NCBI GenBank assembly: GCA_963809385.1
Contig: CAWEJL010000002.1
Coordinates: forward strand, 806,001-870,000
Direction: 5' to 3'
Origin: JAKAIY01 sp963809385
GTDB taxonomy: Bacteria > Chloroflexota > Ktedonobacteria > Ktedonobacterales > JADMIN01
DNA length: 64,000 nt
The position numbers and the translations under genes are program-made. The notes beneath the pieces were generated by a model. It searched no databases and had not been told where the DNA came from. It saw nothing but the letters and a program-made list of their open reading frames with translations. This document shows positions 48,925 through 58,210 of the stretch, piece after piece (the stretch's first letter is position 1; the number at the start of each line of letters is the position of its first letter).

Positions 48925-49647
48925 TCACCTGGTACCGGTAATGAGCCGTTCGCGGTCAAACGCCGCGGACACGATCCACCAGCCAAGTCCGTCGAGGACT
49001 AGCAGCGCCGCCGCGAGGCCGAGGGCAAGGCCGAGCGTCGCGTGGATCACGTTGAGGGTGATGAGATTTACCACTAAGATCGTTGGGAACCCACCGAGCA
49101 CGCTGAGTTGCTGGGCGACACGGGTGTCGCTCGATCGCGTGGAGATCGCGATAGCGACCCAGATCGACAACCCGGCGATGAGCGGCGTAAAGAGCAGCTG
49201 AGCGAGCAGGTCCGGGCCTCGGATGAGCGCCGACGCCACGACCTGCTGTGCGAAGAGCTCGATACAGGCGAGAACAAAGGCGTAGACCGCATAAGCGACG
49301 AGAAGCGATGGGACGAAGGCCGCCAGAGCCTTGCCTAGCAGCAACTCCTCGCGGCGAATCGGCGTCGTGAGCACCGGCTCGAGCGTGCCCTGCTGGCGTT
49401 CGCCAACCACCGAGTAGGCGGCGACAAAGGCCGGCACGATGGCCGGGATACCGAGCATGTATGCCAGAGCATCCCCATTGCGGAGCGCGCTCGATTCCGA
49501 CGCGGGCAGGGCAACGAACTCGATCAATGGGATGATGACGAAGATCAGCGCGATGATCGCCATCCCCGCGATGATGGAGCCGTTGCGCCGGTACTCTCGA
49601 AACTCCTTGAGGTAGATGGTCCGGACGCGGGTTGCGCTCACGTTCAT
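48925..49647 (-). CDS. ABC-2 type transporter permease
   Basis: A 240-residue membrane protein with about six helices. A cytoplasmic RTIYLKEFREYRRNGS start and the VVGERQQGTLEPVLTTPIRREELLLGK loop are characteristic of ABC-2 export permeases of the NatB/CcmB kind. It overlaps the partner ATPase by 4 nt (ATGA), which marks an obligate two-gene unit. It may export a drug, sodium or a lipid. No further specificity is visible. Confidence 0.9.
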   Translation of the reverse strand: MNVSATRVRTIYLKEFREYRRNGSIIAGMAIIALIFVIIPLIEFVALPASESSALRNGDALAYMLGIPAIVPAFVAAYSVVGERQQGTLEPVLTTPIRREELLLGKALAAFVPSLLVAYAVYAFVLACIELFAQQVVASALIRGPDLLAQLLFTPLIAGLSIWVAIAISTRSSDTRVAQQLSVLGGFPTILVVNLITLNVIHATLGLALGLAAALLVLDGLGWWIVSAAFDRERLITGTR

Positions 49648-50627
49648 TTTGCGCCTGCCTCCACGTCCTCGTCGATCAGTTCGAGGTAGACGTCTTCGAG
49701 CGAGTGGTGTGACTCAGCGAGAGACAGCATGTCAGCGCCCGCTCCGACGAGGGCTCTCGTGAGCGCCGGCGCGGCGACAGTCGTATCGGAGACGGCGAGG
49801 ATGTAGGCGCCGGAAGCGTCCTGCTGCCAGGTGTCAACTGCCGGGAGGCCGCCAAAGACTCGGTCAGGATCGCGGAGCGGGACACGGGTTCTCACGACGA
49901 GCACTCTGGGGAAGAGCCGCTCGCGGAGATCGTCGGGCCGGCCGATCGCGCGTAGAGTCGTGTTCAAGAGCGCGACACGGTCGCAGAGGCGTTCCGCCTC
50001 CTCGAGGCGGTGAGTGGTGAGAAAGATCGTCACCCCCCGCTGGCGGAGTCCGTCGATCAGCTCGTGGACCTCGCGAGCGGCGAGCGGGTCGAGGCCCGCA
50101 GTCGGCTCGTCGAGGAAGAGCACGTCCGCATCGTTGAGCAACGCCCTGGCCAAACTGACCCGCTGGCGCAGCCCTTTGGACAGCTTGCCACAGGGATCGT
50201 TGGCCCGCCCGGCGAGGTTCACGGCCCGGAGAGCGCGATCGATGCGCTGGCGGGCATCGGGCAACTCGTAGAGACCAGCAAAGCACTCGAGGTTCTCGGT
50301 GACGGTCAGGCGGAGGTACAGACCTGGCGACTCCGGCATGATCGAGATCCGCCGGCGGATCTCCACCCCGTTCTCAGGCGTGAGCGGGAGTCCAGCGACC
50401 ATTGCCGAGCCCGAGGTCGGGGCAAGGAGCGTGCCGAGCGTCCGTACGGTCGTCGTCTTCCCGGCGCCGTTCGGCCCGAGGAAACCGAAGACCTCGCCGT
50501 AGCCGATCTCAAACGAGACATCCTGGAACGCGACCCGGTCACCGAAGCGCTTGCTCAGACCCTGAGCGGAGAGCGCCGGGCCGCTCCTCTTCCCATCAGT
50601 AGTCGCCGCGACCTTCTCCGTACTCAC
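49644..50627 (-). CDS. ABC-2 type transporter ATP-binding protein
   Basis: A 327-residue ATPase with Walker A GFLGPNGAGKTTT, the signature LSKGLRQRVSLARALL, Walker B VLFLDEPTAGLDP and the H-loop LTTHRLEEAERL. A C-terminal domain (about 225-320) is typical of NatA/DrrA-like drug or ion exporters. The GTG start is taken with GCGAGG upstream; TTG at 50645 is an alternative. It is first in the operon with the permease and is separated from the divergent dehydrogenase by a tRNA-like sequence. Confidence 0.92.
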   Translation of the reverse strand: MSTEKVAATTDGKRSGPALSAQGLSKRFGDRVAFQDVSFEIGYGEVFGFLGPNGAGKTTTVRTLGTLLAPTSGSAMVAGLPLTPENGVEIRRRISIMPESPGLYLRLTVTENLECFAGLYELPDARQRIDRALRAVNLAGRANDPCGKLSKGLRQRVSLARALLNDADVLFLDEPTAGLDPLAAREVHELIDGLRQRGVTIFLTTHRLEEAERLCDRVALLNTTLRAIGRPDDLRERLFPRVLVVRTRVPLRDPDRVFGGLPAVDTWQQDASGAYILAVSDTTVAAPALTRALVGAGADMLSLAESHHSLEDVYLELIDEDVEAGAK

Positions 50628-50722
50628 GACGCGGTCACCTCGCAAGGTCTATGCGCTCGGTCTCAATCCTGTTGCCGAGGCCAACGGCGTTGGCGCGGAA
50701 GTAGCGCGTCGCCGTTCGGGAG

Positions 50723-50795
50723 TGGATATGAGGGGACTGGAACCCCTGACCTACTGCATGCCATGCCGACGCGCTTCCAGTTGCGCCACAGGCCT
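50723..50795 (-). pseudogene. Degenerate tRNA-Ala (GGC anticodon)
   Basis: The 73-nt sequence fits the full tRNA layout. It has a 4-bp D stem (GCGC pairs), a 7-nt anticodon loop ATGGCAT with anticodon GGC, a 5-nt variable region, and a perfect T stem (AGGGG with CCCCT) with loop TTCCAGT. The acceptor stem keeps only 4 of 7 pairs, including the G3-U70 wobble that marks tRNA-Ala. The anticodon stem has 3 of 5 pairs. No CCA is encoded. It is therefore probably a decayed tRNA-Ala. Confidence 0.6.
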
Positions 50796-51016
50796 TCATG
50801 CGGCATATCGCGCACCATACTACCACTGACACGGCTGAGCCGCAAGCGCCTCGCTACGGCTCAGGGCTCTCGCCCACCATTCCTGCTACTGCCTCTACAA
50901 GTTCACCGATCCAGTGCGCCAACGCGCCAGCGCACGCGGCGGGGTATGCTGTGGCTGACGGGCGCGGGCGCGCCCATGTGTACGGTAGAACAACCAGTCC
51001 AAGGGAGGATAGGTGT

Positions 51017-51895
51017 ATGGCGACGGAGCCAGCGGCGTGGAAGACGGTCGGCGTGGTCGGCGGCGGCTCGATGGGATCGGGCATCGCCTACGAGGTGGCG
51101 CGCAACCTGGAAGCGCGCGTGATCGTGCGCGAGGTGGACGCGCAGACGCTGGCGCGCGCGCGGGCCAACATCGAGCGGCTGGTCGCGCGCCCGGTGGAGA
51201 AGGGCCAGATCACCCAGGAGACAGCGGACGCCTGGCTGGCGCGCTTCGAGTGGACGACCGAGCTACGCACGCTAGCCTCAGCGGACATCGTCGTCGAGGC
51301 GGTCTTCGAGAACCTGCCGCTCAAGCAGGAGATCTTCGCCGCGCTCGATAGCATCTGCGAGCCAGACGCGATTCTCGCCAGCAACACCTCCGGCCTGCCA
51401 ATCACCCAGATCGCCGCCGCCACCCAGCGACCCGAGCGCGTGATCGGCCTGCACTTCTTCAACCCCGTGCCAGCGATGAAACTGGTGGAGATGATCCGCG
51501 CCTACCAGACCAGCGACGAGACGGTCGAGCGCGGCGCCGCCTTCTGCCAGGCGCTAAAGAAAGAGACCATCCTCTCGAAAGACTACCCCGGCTTCATCAC
51601 CACCCGCATCGGCCTGATGATGATCGCCGAGGCCGTGCGCTGCCTGGAGGAAGGCGTCGGCACAGCCGAAGACATCGACAAGGGCATGCGCCTTGGCTTC
51701 AACTTCCCGATGGGCCCGCTGGAGCTTGCCGACCTCGTCGGCGTGGATGTCACCCTGCACGTCCTCGACGCCGAGCGCGCCGCCCTCGGCGACCGCTTCA
51801 CGCCCAGTCCGCTGTTGCGCAACATGGTCACCGCTGGCTACACTGGACGCAAAGCCGGTCGCGGCTTCTACAATTACCGCAAGGATGCCAAGTAG
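51017..51895 (+). CDS. 3-hydroxyacyl-CoA (3-hydroxybutyryl-CoA) dehydrogenase
   Basis: A 292-residue NAD-dependent enzyme of the PaaH/Hbd type that oxidises 3-hydroxyacyl-CoA. It has the dinucleotide motif VGVVGGGSMGSGIA (11-24), the substrate-binding SNTSGLPI segment, and the catalytic His in LHFFNPVP. The C-terminal helical domain contains GFNFPMGPLELADLVGVD. The ATG follows AGGGAGG by about 9 nt. It is followed 52 nt later by a dienelactone hydrolase gene and then a RibD-like gene, a small catabolic-looking set on one strand. Confidence 0.93.
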   Translation: MATEPAAWKTVGVVGGGSMGSGIAYEVARNLEARVIVREVDAQTLARARANIERLVARPVEKGQITQETADAWLARFEWTTELRTLASADIVVEAVFENLPLKQEIFAALDSICEPDAILASNTSGLPITQIAAATQRPERVIGLHFFNPVPAMKLVEMIRAYQTSDETVERGAAFCQALKKETILSKDYPGFITTRIGLMMIAEAVRCLEEGVGTAEDIDKGMRLGFNFPMGPLELADLVGVDVTLHVLDAERAALGDRFTPSPLLRNMVTAGYTGRKAGRGFYNYRKDAK

Positions 51896-51947
51896 TCCGC
51901 TATAGCTGCATGAGGCGTCCCGTTCCATCCCGGAGGATTGCTACCCG

Positions 51948-52724
51948 ATGTGCTTTGATCTCGACTCCCAGCCGCCCGTCCAGCCGCTGCTCGGCAGTGA
52001 CGCGCGCGGCGAGCTCCTGACGCTGACCTCAGCGGACGGGACGCCGTTCGCCGCCTACCGCGCGCATGCCGACACCGCCAGGCGCACCGGCGCGGGCATC
52101 GTCATCCTGCCCGACGTGCGCGGTCTGTTCCAGTTCTATCAGGACCTGGCGATGCGCTTCGCCGAGGCCGGCGTCGAGGCCATCACGATTGACTACTTTG
52201 GCCGCACAGCGGGCCTGACCGCGCGCGACGACGCCTTCGAGTTCTGGCCGCACGTCCAGCAGACGAAAGCCCCCCAGATTCGCGACGACGTGGCGGCGGC
52301 GCTCGCGCAGTTGCGCAGTGGCCCCAACCCGCCAACCGCGTACTTCACCGTTGGCTTCTGCTTCGGCGGCGGCAACTCCTTCCACCAGGCGGCGAACGGC
52401 TTTGGGCTGGCGGGCGTCATCGGTTTCTACGGTTCACCCACCCGCCAGAGATCGGAAGGCTCTCCCGCGCCAATAGAGCGCGTGGATGAGATGAAGGGCG
52501 CCGTGCTCGGCCTCTTTGGCGGCGCCGACGAAGGCATTCCCGCCGCCGATATCCAGCGCTTCGATGAGACGCTGGCGAACGCTGGCCTCGAGCATGAGCT
52601 CATCACCTATCCCGGCGCGCCGCACAGCTTCTTCGACCGCAAGTACGAAGAGTTCGCCAAAGAGTCAGCCGACTCCTGGGCGCGCATCGTGGCGTTCATC
52701 GGCGCGCACACGCCGCAAAACTGA
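51948..52724 (+). CDS. Dienelactone hydrolase family protein
   Basis: An alpha/beta-hydrolase of 258 residues. The catalytic triad is apparent: Cys138 in GFCFGG, Asp194 in GGADEGIP and His226 in PGAPHSFFD. The lid region contains DVRGLFQFYQDLAMRFAEAG. Dienelactone hydrolases open the lactone ring in chlorocatechol breakdown, but many relatives act on other esters. Cotranscription with the dehydrogenase upstream is likely. The RibD-like gene starts 11 nt downstream. Confidence 0.9.
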   Translation: MCFDLDSQPPVQPLLGSDARGELLTLTSADGTPFAAYRAHADTARRTGAGIVILPDVRGLFQFYQDLAMRFAEAGVEAITIDYFGRTAGLTARDDAFEFWPHVQQTKAPQIRDDVAAALAQLRSGPNPPTAYFTVGFCFGGGNSFHQAANGFGLAGVIGFYGSPTRQRSEGSPAPIERVDEMKGAVLGLFGGADEGIPAADIQRFDETLANAGLEHELITYPGAPHSFFDRKYEEFAKESADSWARIVAFIGAHTPQN

Positions 52725-52735
52725 GGGCTCGCCTG

Positions 52736-53630
52736 ATGACCCAAACGCCCGGCCCGCTAGCGCCGTTCGAGGTCCTGCTGGAGCGGGCGGAGGGCGGCGC
52801 CACGCCGTTGCCGGAGCCGCTGGCGCGCCTCTACGGGCGGCTGGCGTTCCCGGACGCCGCTCCGGGCGGCGCCTGGGTCATCAGCAACCTCGTCGCGTCC
52901 ATAGATGGGGTAGTCGCTTTCGGAAACCCGGCGGCTGACCCCATCCCACGCGCGCTGGCCGAGATCAGCGGCAGCGAGCCACACGACCGCGCGCTGATGG
53001 GCCTGCTGCGCGCCGTGGCCGACGCGGTGATCGTTGGCGCTGGCACGCTGCGCAGCGTGCCAAACCACCTCTGGCTGCCAGGCTACATTGCGCCCAGCCT
53101 ACGCTCCCGCCTGGGATGCGCTGCGCGCCGCGCTGGGCAAGCCGCGCGCGCCGCTGGCGGTCATCGTCAGCGGCGGTGGCGATGTAGACACGGCGCTGCC
53201 CGCGTTTCAGGACGCGGAGGCGCCCGCGCTGCTCGTCACCTCTCACGGTGGCGCGGAGCGGCTGGCGGGCGCGCCGCTGGGCCCACGCGCCCGCATCCAC
53301 GACGCGGGCGGCGAGCGCGTCATCGCCGCCCGCGCCACGCTGGACGCCACGCTAGCGGCGCTGGACGCGCTGAACGCGGAAGGCGCCGGCTCGCGGCTGA
53401 TTCTGGTGGAGGGCGGGCCGCGCCTGCTGGGCCAGTTCGTCGCCGAGGGCCTGCTGGATGAGCAGTTCCTGACCGTCGCGCCGCAACTTGTCGGGCGCGA
53501 CGAGCAGGCCCGACGCCCCGGCCTGATCGAGGGCCAGCGGCTGATCCCCCAGCGGCCCACCTGGGCGCGGCTCATCAGCGCGCGCGCGGCGGGCGACTAC
53601 CTCTTCCTGCGCTACCGCCTGCGCGCCTGA
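52736..53630 (+). CDS. RibD C-terminal/DHFR-like reductase (frameshift near 53100)
   Basis: A reductase of the RibD C-terminal family, which in riboflavin synthesis reduces a pyrimidine ribose intermediate with NADPH. It opens with WVISNLVASIDGVVAFG, followed by HDRALMGLLRAVADAVIVG and GAGTLRSVPNHLW. The second half (from PAYAPAWDALRAALG to LILVEGGPRLLGQF, a family signature) is in another frame. An extra C in the CCC run near 53091-53095 would cause it. The restored protein has about 297 residues. No deaminase domain and no other rib genes are visible here. Confidence 0.85.
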
Positions 53631-53939
53631 CAGCTCATCCATTCTACCGGGCCATCTCCCGCCCCGCGACACGCGCTCACCCGCAATCGCGCCAGGCTGC
53701 GCCCGCGCCTGAGCGCCCGGTTGAACACGCCCTGAGAGCGAATTGTGGCGCCTTGCCACTTTCAATCCGAGCGATTGCCATGTATAGTAGGTGGGGCCAT
53801 GCTAGCGGCAAGGGCGCCCGCCCTGGCTCGACAACCACGCCAGACCGCGCAGCCCCTCAGATAGGTCCGCTTAGAGTGGCCCCAGATGAAGCGACGCGCG
53901 GGCGCGGCAGGCCATCGGCTCAACGGAGGTAGAACCCTT
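53631..53939. other. Upstream region of the paired membrane-protein genes
   Basis: These 309 nt contain no supported gene. A TATAGT -10-like box at 53783-53788 with a weak TTTCAA -35 at 53760-53765 (17-nt spacing) could serve the downstream membrane proteins. GGAGG at 53924-53928 is the ribosome-binding site of the first. Confidence 0.4.
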
Positions 53940-55454
53940 ATGGCACGATCCAGCGGGCTGCAAACACCACAGCACGCCATCACCGACGTCTACGATACAC
54001 AACGTGGCGCCTTTCTCGTGCGCTACCCGCCAGGGCTGGTAATCGGCCTGGCCATCTGCGGTGTGATCGCCTTCGCGATGGCCGGGTTTCTCGGCTATTC
54101 CGGTGATCCCACGCTCTTCGATAAGCCCTGGGAACTCTACCTGTGGTTCAGCGCGCTGCTCGTGACGCTCCTGTGGTCCATCTTCCGCAACCGGGCATTG
54201 CGCGCCCAGCTCATCGCTGTGCTCATCATCGCCGCGCTCTGCATCATCCTCGCCTATCTGATCGGCGACCCAACTGGAGCTATCAGCAGGCTGCTCAAGC
54301 AGTATCTCCCGCTGCTAGCCAAAGAACAGTTGACCTACGTCGTCATCAACTTCGCGGCGATCCTCATCTTCTGGATTGATACCATCCGGCGCTGGACGCG
54401 GCGCGCGCAGGGCCTGCGCCCCCACACCGACATAGATCTGGCGACCGGTCAGAAAACAGATACCGCCGACCCAGAAGACCTGCCCAGCATGGCCGAGCTG
54501 ATCTCAGGCGACCTGCTCGCTGGCGCGTTGCTGACCGGCCTGCTCTCGTACCTCTTCCAATCCAACGTGATGAGCCTCATCACACAAACGCAGTTGTCGG
54601 CGTGTAGCTTGTCCGTCTCATTCCCGCCATCGAGCTGCGTGGACGGCGCGACCAACGTGTGGGCCTCGCTGACGCTGATTGACCAGACACAGTCACTCAG
54701 TTATCTGGCGATCAGCCTGATCATCCTGGCGATCGCCGCCACGATGGGTGGCTTCGGCTCCGTCGGCGGCGCGCCGATGCCAGTGGGTGTCTCGCGGGCG
54801 GTCTACGCCACCCTGGCTGACGGCAACCCGCCTGTGACCGCGCCAATCACCACCGGCGTCGCCGAGACCATCCTCGATACCCTGCGCGCCGCGATCAGCC
54901 GCCGCCTGCGCGAGCTCGTCCTCGGCATCGCGCGCTCGCTGCGCAACATCGCCTGGCCAGTCCTGCTCTTCACGGCGACCTTCGGCGTTTACAAGCTCTC
55001 AGAAAACATCCAGATGTACCTGCATTCCGCCAAAACGCTGGGGAACGCGGCGCTCTATATCCTGCCGGCGACGGAATGGGGGCTGTTGAGTGTCATGACG
55101 GTCGTGCTGTCGGCGGCGCTGGTGGTCTTCAACTGGCGGGTCGTGGACAACACGATGCGCTTCCTCGGCCTGAACGGCCTGATCGTGTTGCTGACGTTCT
55201 GGATCTTCTCGCTGGCGCTGTGGGGCTTCAACAAGCTGCTGGAGCAGTTTGACCCCAATGTGCACAAGCCCTTCGATCCGCCTAGCGTCGCCACAGCGGT
55301 CTCATTCGGGGCGCTCGTCATTCTCGGCGGCATTCTGATCTTCGGGCGGCGCGGGCTCAACTTCATGCCGCGCCAGGCCGCGCGGAGCCAGCCCACCGCC
55401 ACCGCCGCCGCCGCCGCCAAGCGCGTGACAGCGTCCGAGACGACACAGGAGTAG
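53940..55454 (+). CDS. Multi-spanning membrane protein of unknown family, copy 1
   Basis: 504 residues with about ten hydrophobic segments. Landmarks shared with the next gene are an N-terminal HAITDVYD motif followed by LVRYPPGLVI, an LYLWFSALLVTL helix, IFWIDTIRRW, ELISGDLLAGALLTGLLS and RSLRNIAWPVLL. The C-terminus is Ala-rich and hydrophilic. I recognise no transporter or enzyme motif. The ATG is supported by GGAGG 11 nt upstream. Together with the next gene, only 5 nt later, it likely makes a heteromeric membrane complex. Confidence 0.75.
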   Translation: MARSSGLQTPQHAITDVYDTQRGAFLVRYPPGLVIGLAICGVIAFAMAGFLGYSGDPTLFDKPWELYLWFSALLVTLLWSIFRNRALRAQLIAVLIIAALCIILAYLIGDPTGAISRLLKQYLPLLAKEQLTYVVINFAAILIFWIDTIRRWTRRAQGLRPHTDIDLATGQKTDTADPEDLPSMAELISGDLLAGALLTGLLSYLFQSNVMSLITQTQLSACSLSVSFPPSSCVDGATNVWASLTLIDQTQSLSYLAISLIILAIAATMGGFGSVGGAPMPVGVSRAVYATLADGNPPVTAPITTGVAETILDTLRAAISRRLRELVLGIARSLRNIAWPVLLFTATFGVYKLSENIQMYLHSAKTLGNAALYILPATEWGLLSVMTVVLSAALVVFNWRVVDNTMRFLGLNGLIVLLTFWIFSLALWGFNKLLEQFDPNVHKPFDPPSVATAVSFGALVILGGILIFGRRGLNFMPRQAARSQPTATAAAAAKRVTASETTQE

Positions 55455-55459
55455 CCGCC

Positions 55460-57067
55460 ATGATCTCCGGAGTCTTCGCTAAGCCCGGCGTAGGCCGCGC
55501 GATAACCGATGTCTACGACCCGCAGGACCGCCGTGTCCTGGTGCGCTTTCCCCATCTCCTCGTCATCATCTTGTCATTGAGCGGCGTGCTGGCGTTCGGC
55601 CTGATGGGGTATCTCGGCTATTTAGAAGATCAGTCCGCCGTGGGCAGCTTCTTCCATAAGCCCTGGCCGCTCTTCCTCTGGTTCAGTGCGCTGGTCTTCA
55701 CGCTGGAGATTGCCGTCCTGCGGCATCCGCGCCTGCGCCGCCAGCTCATCGAAGCGCTCGTGGTCACGATCATCTCGATGCTCTTCGTTGGCGTTGCCGC
55801 GGTCTTCCCCAGCCAGGTGTTCGATTTCCTCTCGCGCCTGCTCAATATCCGCATCGCCATCCCAGAGATCGGGAACAGCCCGTGGACCTACGCGATCCTG
55901 AACTTTGGCATCATCCTGGTGTTCTGGGCCGATACGGTGCGCCGCTGGCTGCGCTCCCGGCGCGGCAATCCCGCCTCCCGCGTGCTGGACCTGGGCATCG
56001 GCACGCTGGAGTTTGGCGAAGAGGGCGATCTGCCGACGCTGCCGGAGCTGATCGCGGGCGACCTGATCGCGGGTGGCGTGCTCGTGGGCCTGCTCTCGCT
56101 GTTCTTCGAGGCCGGGGTAATTGACTCCATCTCGCAGACGCTCCAGGTCGGCGCGCACATCACCACCTGCACCGTCTCCTGGCCGATTGGCCCCTGCGGC
56201 AGCGCCCCGACCCTCTCACGCATTGACATCATCCAGGCGCTGATCTACCTGCCGCTCGGCTTCATCACCCTCGCGCTGACCGCCACCACCAACGCCTTTA
56301 GCGCCGCCAGTGAGACCGAGCAGCCCGAGACCGTGAGCGTGGGAACGGCGGTCGCCGTCTCCGGCGCCGAGGACGGGCAGGCGCTCAGCGCCGACGTGCA
56401 AACGGCCAACCCGGATGCGCCGGCTGGGCAGCGCGGCAGCGGGCGTGTCCGCACGACCGTCATCGAGACCATCTACGAGGCCCTGCGCGCGCCGCTGCAG
56501 CGGCGCATCCGGCTGGTGATCGACAACCTGCTGCTCGCGCTGCGCAACGTCGTGTGGCCGGTTTTCATCCTGCTGGGTATGGTCGCGCTGGGGCAGGTGG
56601 CGAAGAGCATCACATTCTATCTCCACATTCAGAGCGACCAGCGCACCTGCGCCGCGAACCTGGGCCCGACGTTCATGACGGACTGCGGGCTGGTGACCAA
56701 GGACATCGCGGCGGGCTTGCAGTACGGCAACCTGGCAGAGGCGATTGGCCTGGTGGTAGCCGCCGCGTTCGCCATCGTCGTGGCGCTCATGATGCTGGTG
56801 TTCTCGTTGCGCGTCGCGAGCAATCTGATCCGCTTCCTCGGCGTCATCACCTGGATCGCCGCGCTGACGATCTGGCTGTTCTCGCTCAGCCTGTCCGTCT
56901 CCAATGCGCTGTTCAACCTGGTCGGAATCTCGCTGCGCCAGCCCTTCCCGTTCTTCGGCGCCAGCACCTCCGTTTCGCTGCTGGTCTTCCTGCTCGCCTG
57001 GCTATTCCTGCTGATCGGCAAGTCGCGGGCGGCCAAGCGCCGCGCCGCACAATTCGCCGTACGCTAG
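55460..57067 (+). CDS. Multi-spanning membrane protein of unknown family, copy 2
   Basis: 535 residues and about ten hydrophobic segments, clearly a paralogue of copy 1: AITDVYDPQDRRVLVRF, LFLWFSALVFTLE, VFWADTVRRWLRSRRG, ELIAGDLIAGGVLVGLLS and LLALRNVVWPVF. A hydrophilic loop of about 60 residues (ASETEQPETVSVG and following) is longer than in copy 1. No known motif was recognised. It starts 5 nt after copy 1 and the pair ends at a terminator-like hairpin, so the two form a self-contained operon. Confidence 0.75.
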   Translation: MISGVFAKPGVGRAITDVYDPQDRRVLVRFPHLLVIILSLSGVLAFGLMGYLGYLEDQSAVGSFFHKPWPLFLWFSALVFTLEIAVLRHPRLRRQLIEALVVTIISMLFVGVAAVFPSQVFDFLSRLLNIRIAIPEIGNSPWTYAILNFGIILVFWADTVRRWLRSRRGNPASRVLDLGIGTLEFGEEGDLPTLPELIAGDLIAGGVLVGLLSLFFEAGVIDSISQTLQVGAHITTCTVSWPIGPCGSAPTLSRIDIIQALIYLPLGFITLALTATTNAFSAASETEQPETVSVGTAVAVSGAEDGQALSADVQTANPDAPAGQRGSGRVRTTVIETIYEALRAPLQRRIRLVIDNLLLALRNVVWPVFILLGMVALGQVAKSITFYLHIQSDQRTCAANLGPTFMTDCGLVTKDIAAGLQYGNLAEAIGLVVAAAFAIVVALMMLVFSLRVASNLIRFLGVITWIAALTIWLFSLSLSVSNALFNLVGISLRQPFPFFGASTSVSLLVFLLAWLFLLIGKSRAAKRRAAQFAVR

Positions 57068-57098
57068 CAAGACCGGCCTCTATCCCAGGAATGCCACG

Positions 57099-57134
57099 AC
57101 GCCCCCAGGCGGCTCACCAGCCATCTGGGGGCGT
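57099..57134 (+). terminator. Terminator-like hairpin after the membrane-protein pair
   Basis: A perfect 10-bp stem (57099-57108 with 57125-57134) and 16-nt loop lie about 30 nt after the second membrane-protein stop. A short TTCGCTT follows. It also faces the convergent LURP-one gene. Confidence 0.6.
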
Positions 57135-57233
57135 TCGCTTGGGCGGCTTGGGCGGAGAGGGAGTGAGATTCAAGCCCACCAGGCTTGCGCCCAGCGATTT
57201 TCACGCTGCGTCAGCATGGCGCTGTGGAATCCG

Positions 57234-57722
57234 TCACCCGCGGCGTTCGCGGTCCTCCGCCAGGTCGAGCGCGAGCACGCTAGCGAGAATCAGGGCGTCA
57301 TCTTCTCCCGGCGCCGTCTCCACGCCATAGGTTTCGGTCATGGCAATCCAGCGCTTCGAGACCGTCGCCACCACAACGCCGTCACGCTTCACCCGGTACT
57401 CATGCTCGAAGAGGTTGCCGTCCATCTCCAGATCGTGTGGGCCGGGAATGTCAATCGTGTAGTGGTCAACGAGCAGATTGATAAAGTGTTTGCGTACCTG
57501 CGCAGCGCCCACTCCTGGCCGCTCGATGGTATAGGTCGGCGTCAGCGCCATCAGCTGACGCTTCACCGTGGCGACCTCCTGGCCGCTCATATCACGCACC
57601 ACTAACGTGTCGTGCAAGCTCAGCACCTTGCCATCGACCTCATAGATGGGGCGTCCACTCTCGTCGGTAATCTGCGAATCCTCGCCCAGATGGAAAAACT
57701 TCTCACGGATGATATAGCGCAT
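57234..57722 (-). CDS. LURP-one-related (tubby-like fold) protein
   Basis: 162 residues with the LURP-one/DUF567 beta-barrel pattern: KFFHLGEDSQITDESGRP, then VDGKVLSLHDTLVVRDMSG and EVATVKRQLMALTPTYTIE, then the second repeat with KRWIAMTETYGVE near the end. Plant LURP-one proteins act in defence. Bacterial members are uncharacterised and may bind lipid or membrane. It is cotranscribed with the short hypothetical gene upstream (16 nt). Confidence 0.88.
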   Translation of the reverse strand: MRYIIREKFFHLGEDSQITDESGRPIYEVDGKVLSLHDTLVVRDMSGQEVATVKRQLMALTPTYTIERPGVGAAQVRKHFINLLVDHYTIDIPGPHDLEMDGNLFEHEYRVKRDGVVVATVSKRWIAMTETYGVETAPGEDDALILASVLALDLAEDRERRG

Positions 57723-57738
57723 CGTTCAGGTCCTCCAG

Positions 57739-58155
57739 TCATGCAGTATAGCCCAAGGAGCGGGGACGGATTACACCGACTCCACCCGCCGCATCGGCTC
57801 CTATCGCCGGCGACTCCAGCGCGACGCGGCGGCGTTCGGCTTCAATCGCGGCGCGCAAGTGGTGTTCGGCGCGAGTGCGCGCGCCGTTGATCAGGTTGCG
57901 CGCGGTCTGGAGGGCTATGACCTGCTCCTTCGCGATGCGGCCCGTGAGATAGGCCAGCGCGAAGTCAAGCGTGATGTCATCCGGCACGCTTCCCGCGACC
58001 ACCGCCACGGCAGCGCGGACGGCGCGCTCAAACGGGGGCAGCACGGTGGGGGCTTCGGTGGCGAGTCCCTCGGCGACCAGGCACTCGCGCAGGGTGGCGC
58101 TGGCCTCTTCGGCAAGCCCATGGAAGGGATTCCCGGCGGCTGAGGTGGTCGTCAT
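57739..58155 (-). CDS. Hypothetical helical protein
   Basis: A 138-residue protein with an AAGGAG ribosome-binding site about 8 nt before the ATG. The sequence is mostly amphipathic and Ala-rich, with ITLDFALAYLTGRIAKEQVIA in the middle and a long basic/acidic helix ARTRAEHHLRAAIEAERRR. No family was recognised. It lies upstream of the LURP-one gene in the same direction, suggesting a two-gene unit. Confidence 0.65.
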   Translation of the reverse strand: MTTTSAAGNPFHGLAEEASATLRECLVAEGLATEAPTVLPPFERAVRAAVAVVAGSVPDDITLDFALAYLTGRIAKEQVIALQTARNLINGARTRAEHHLRAAIEAERRRVALESPAIGADAAGGVGVIRPRSLGYTA

Positions 58156-58210
58156 CGTCTCGTCTCCTTGTTAGCAAGCCGTCTGGCGGAGCCGGCTCAA
58201 GCGCGGCGCA

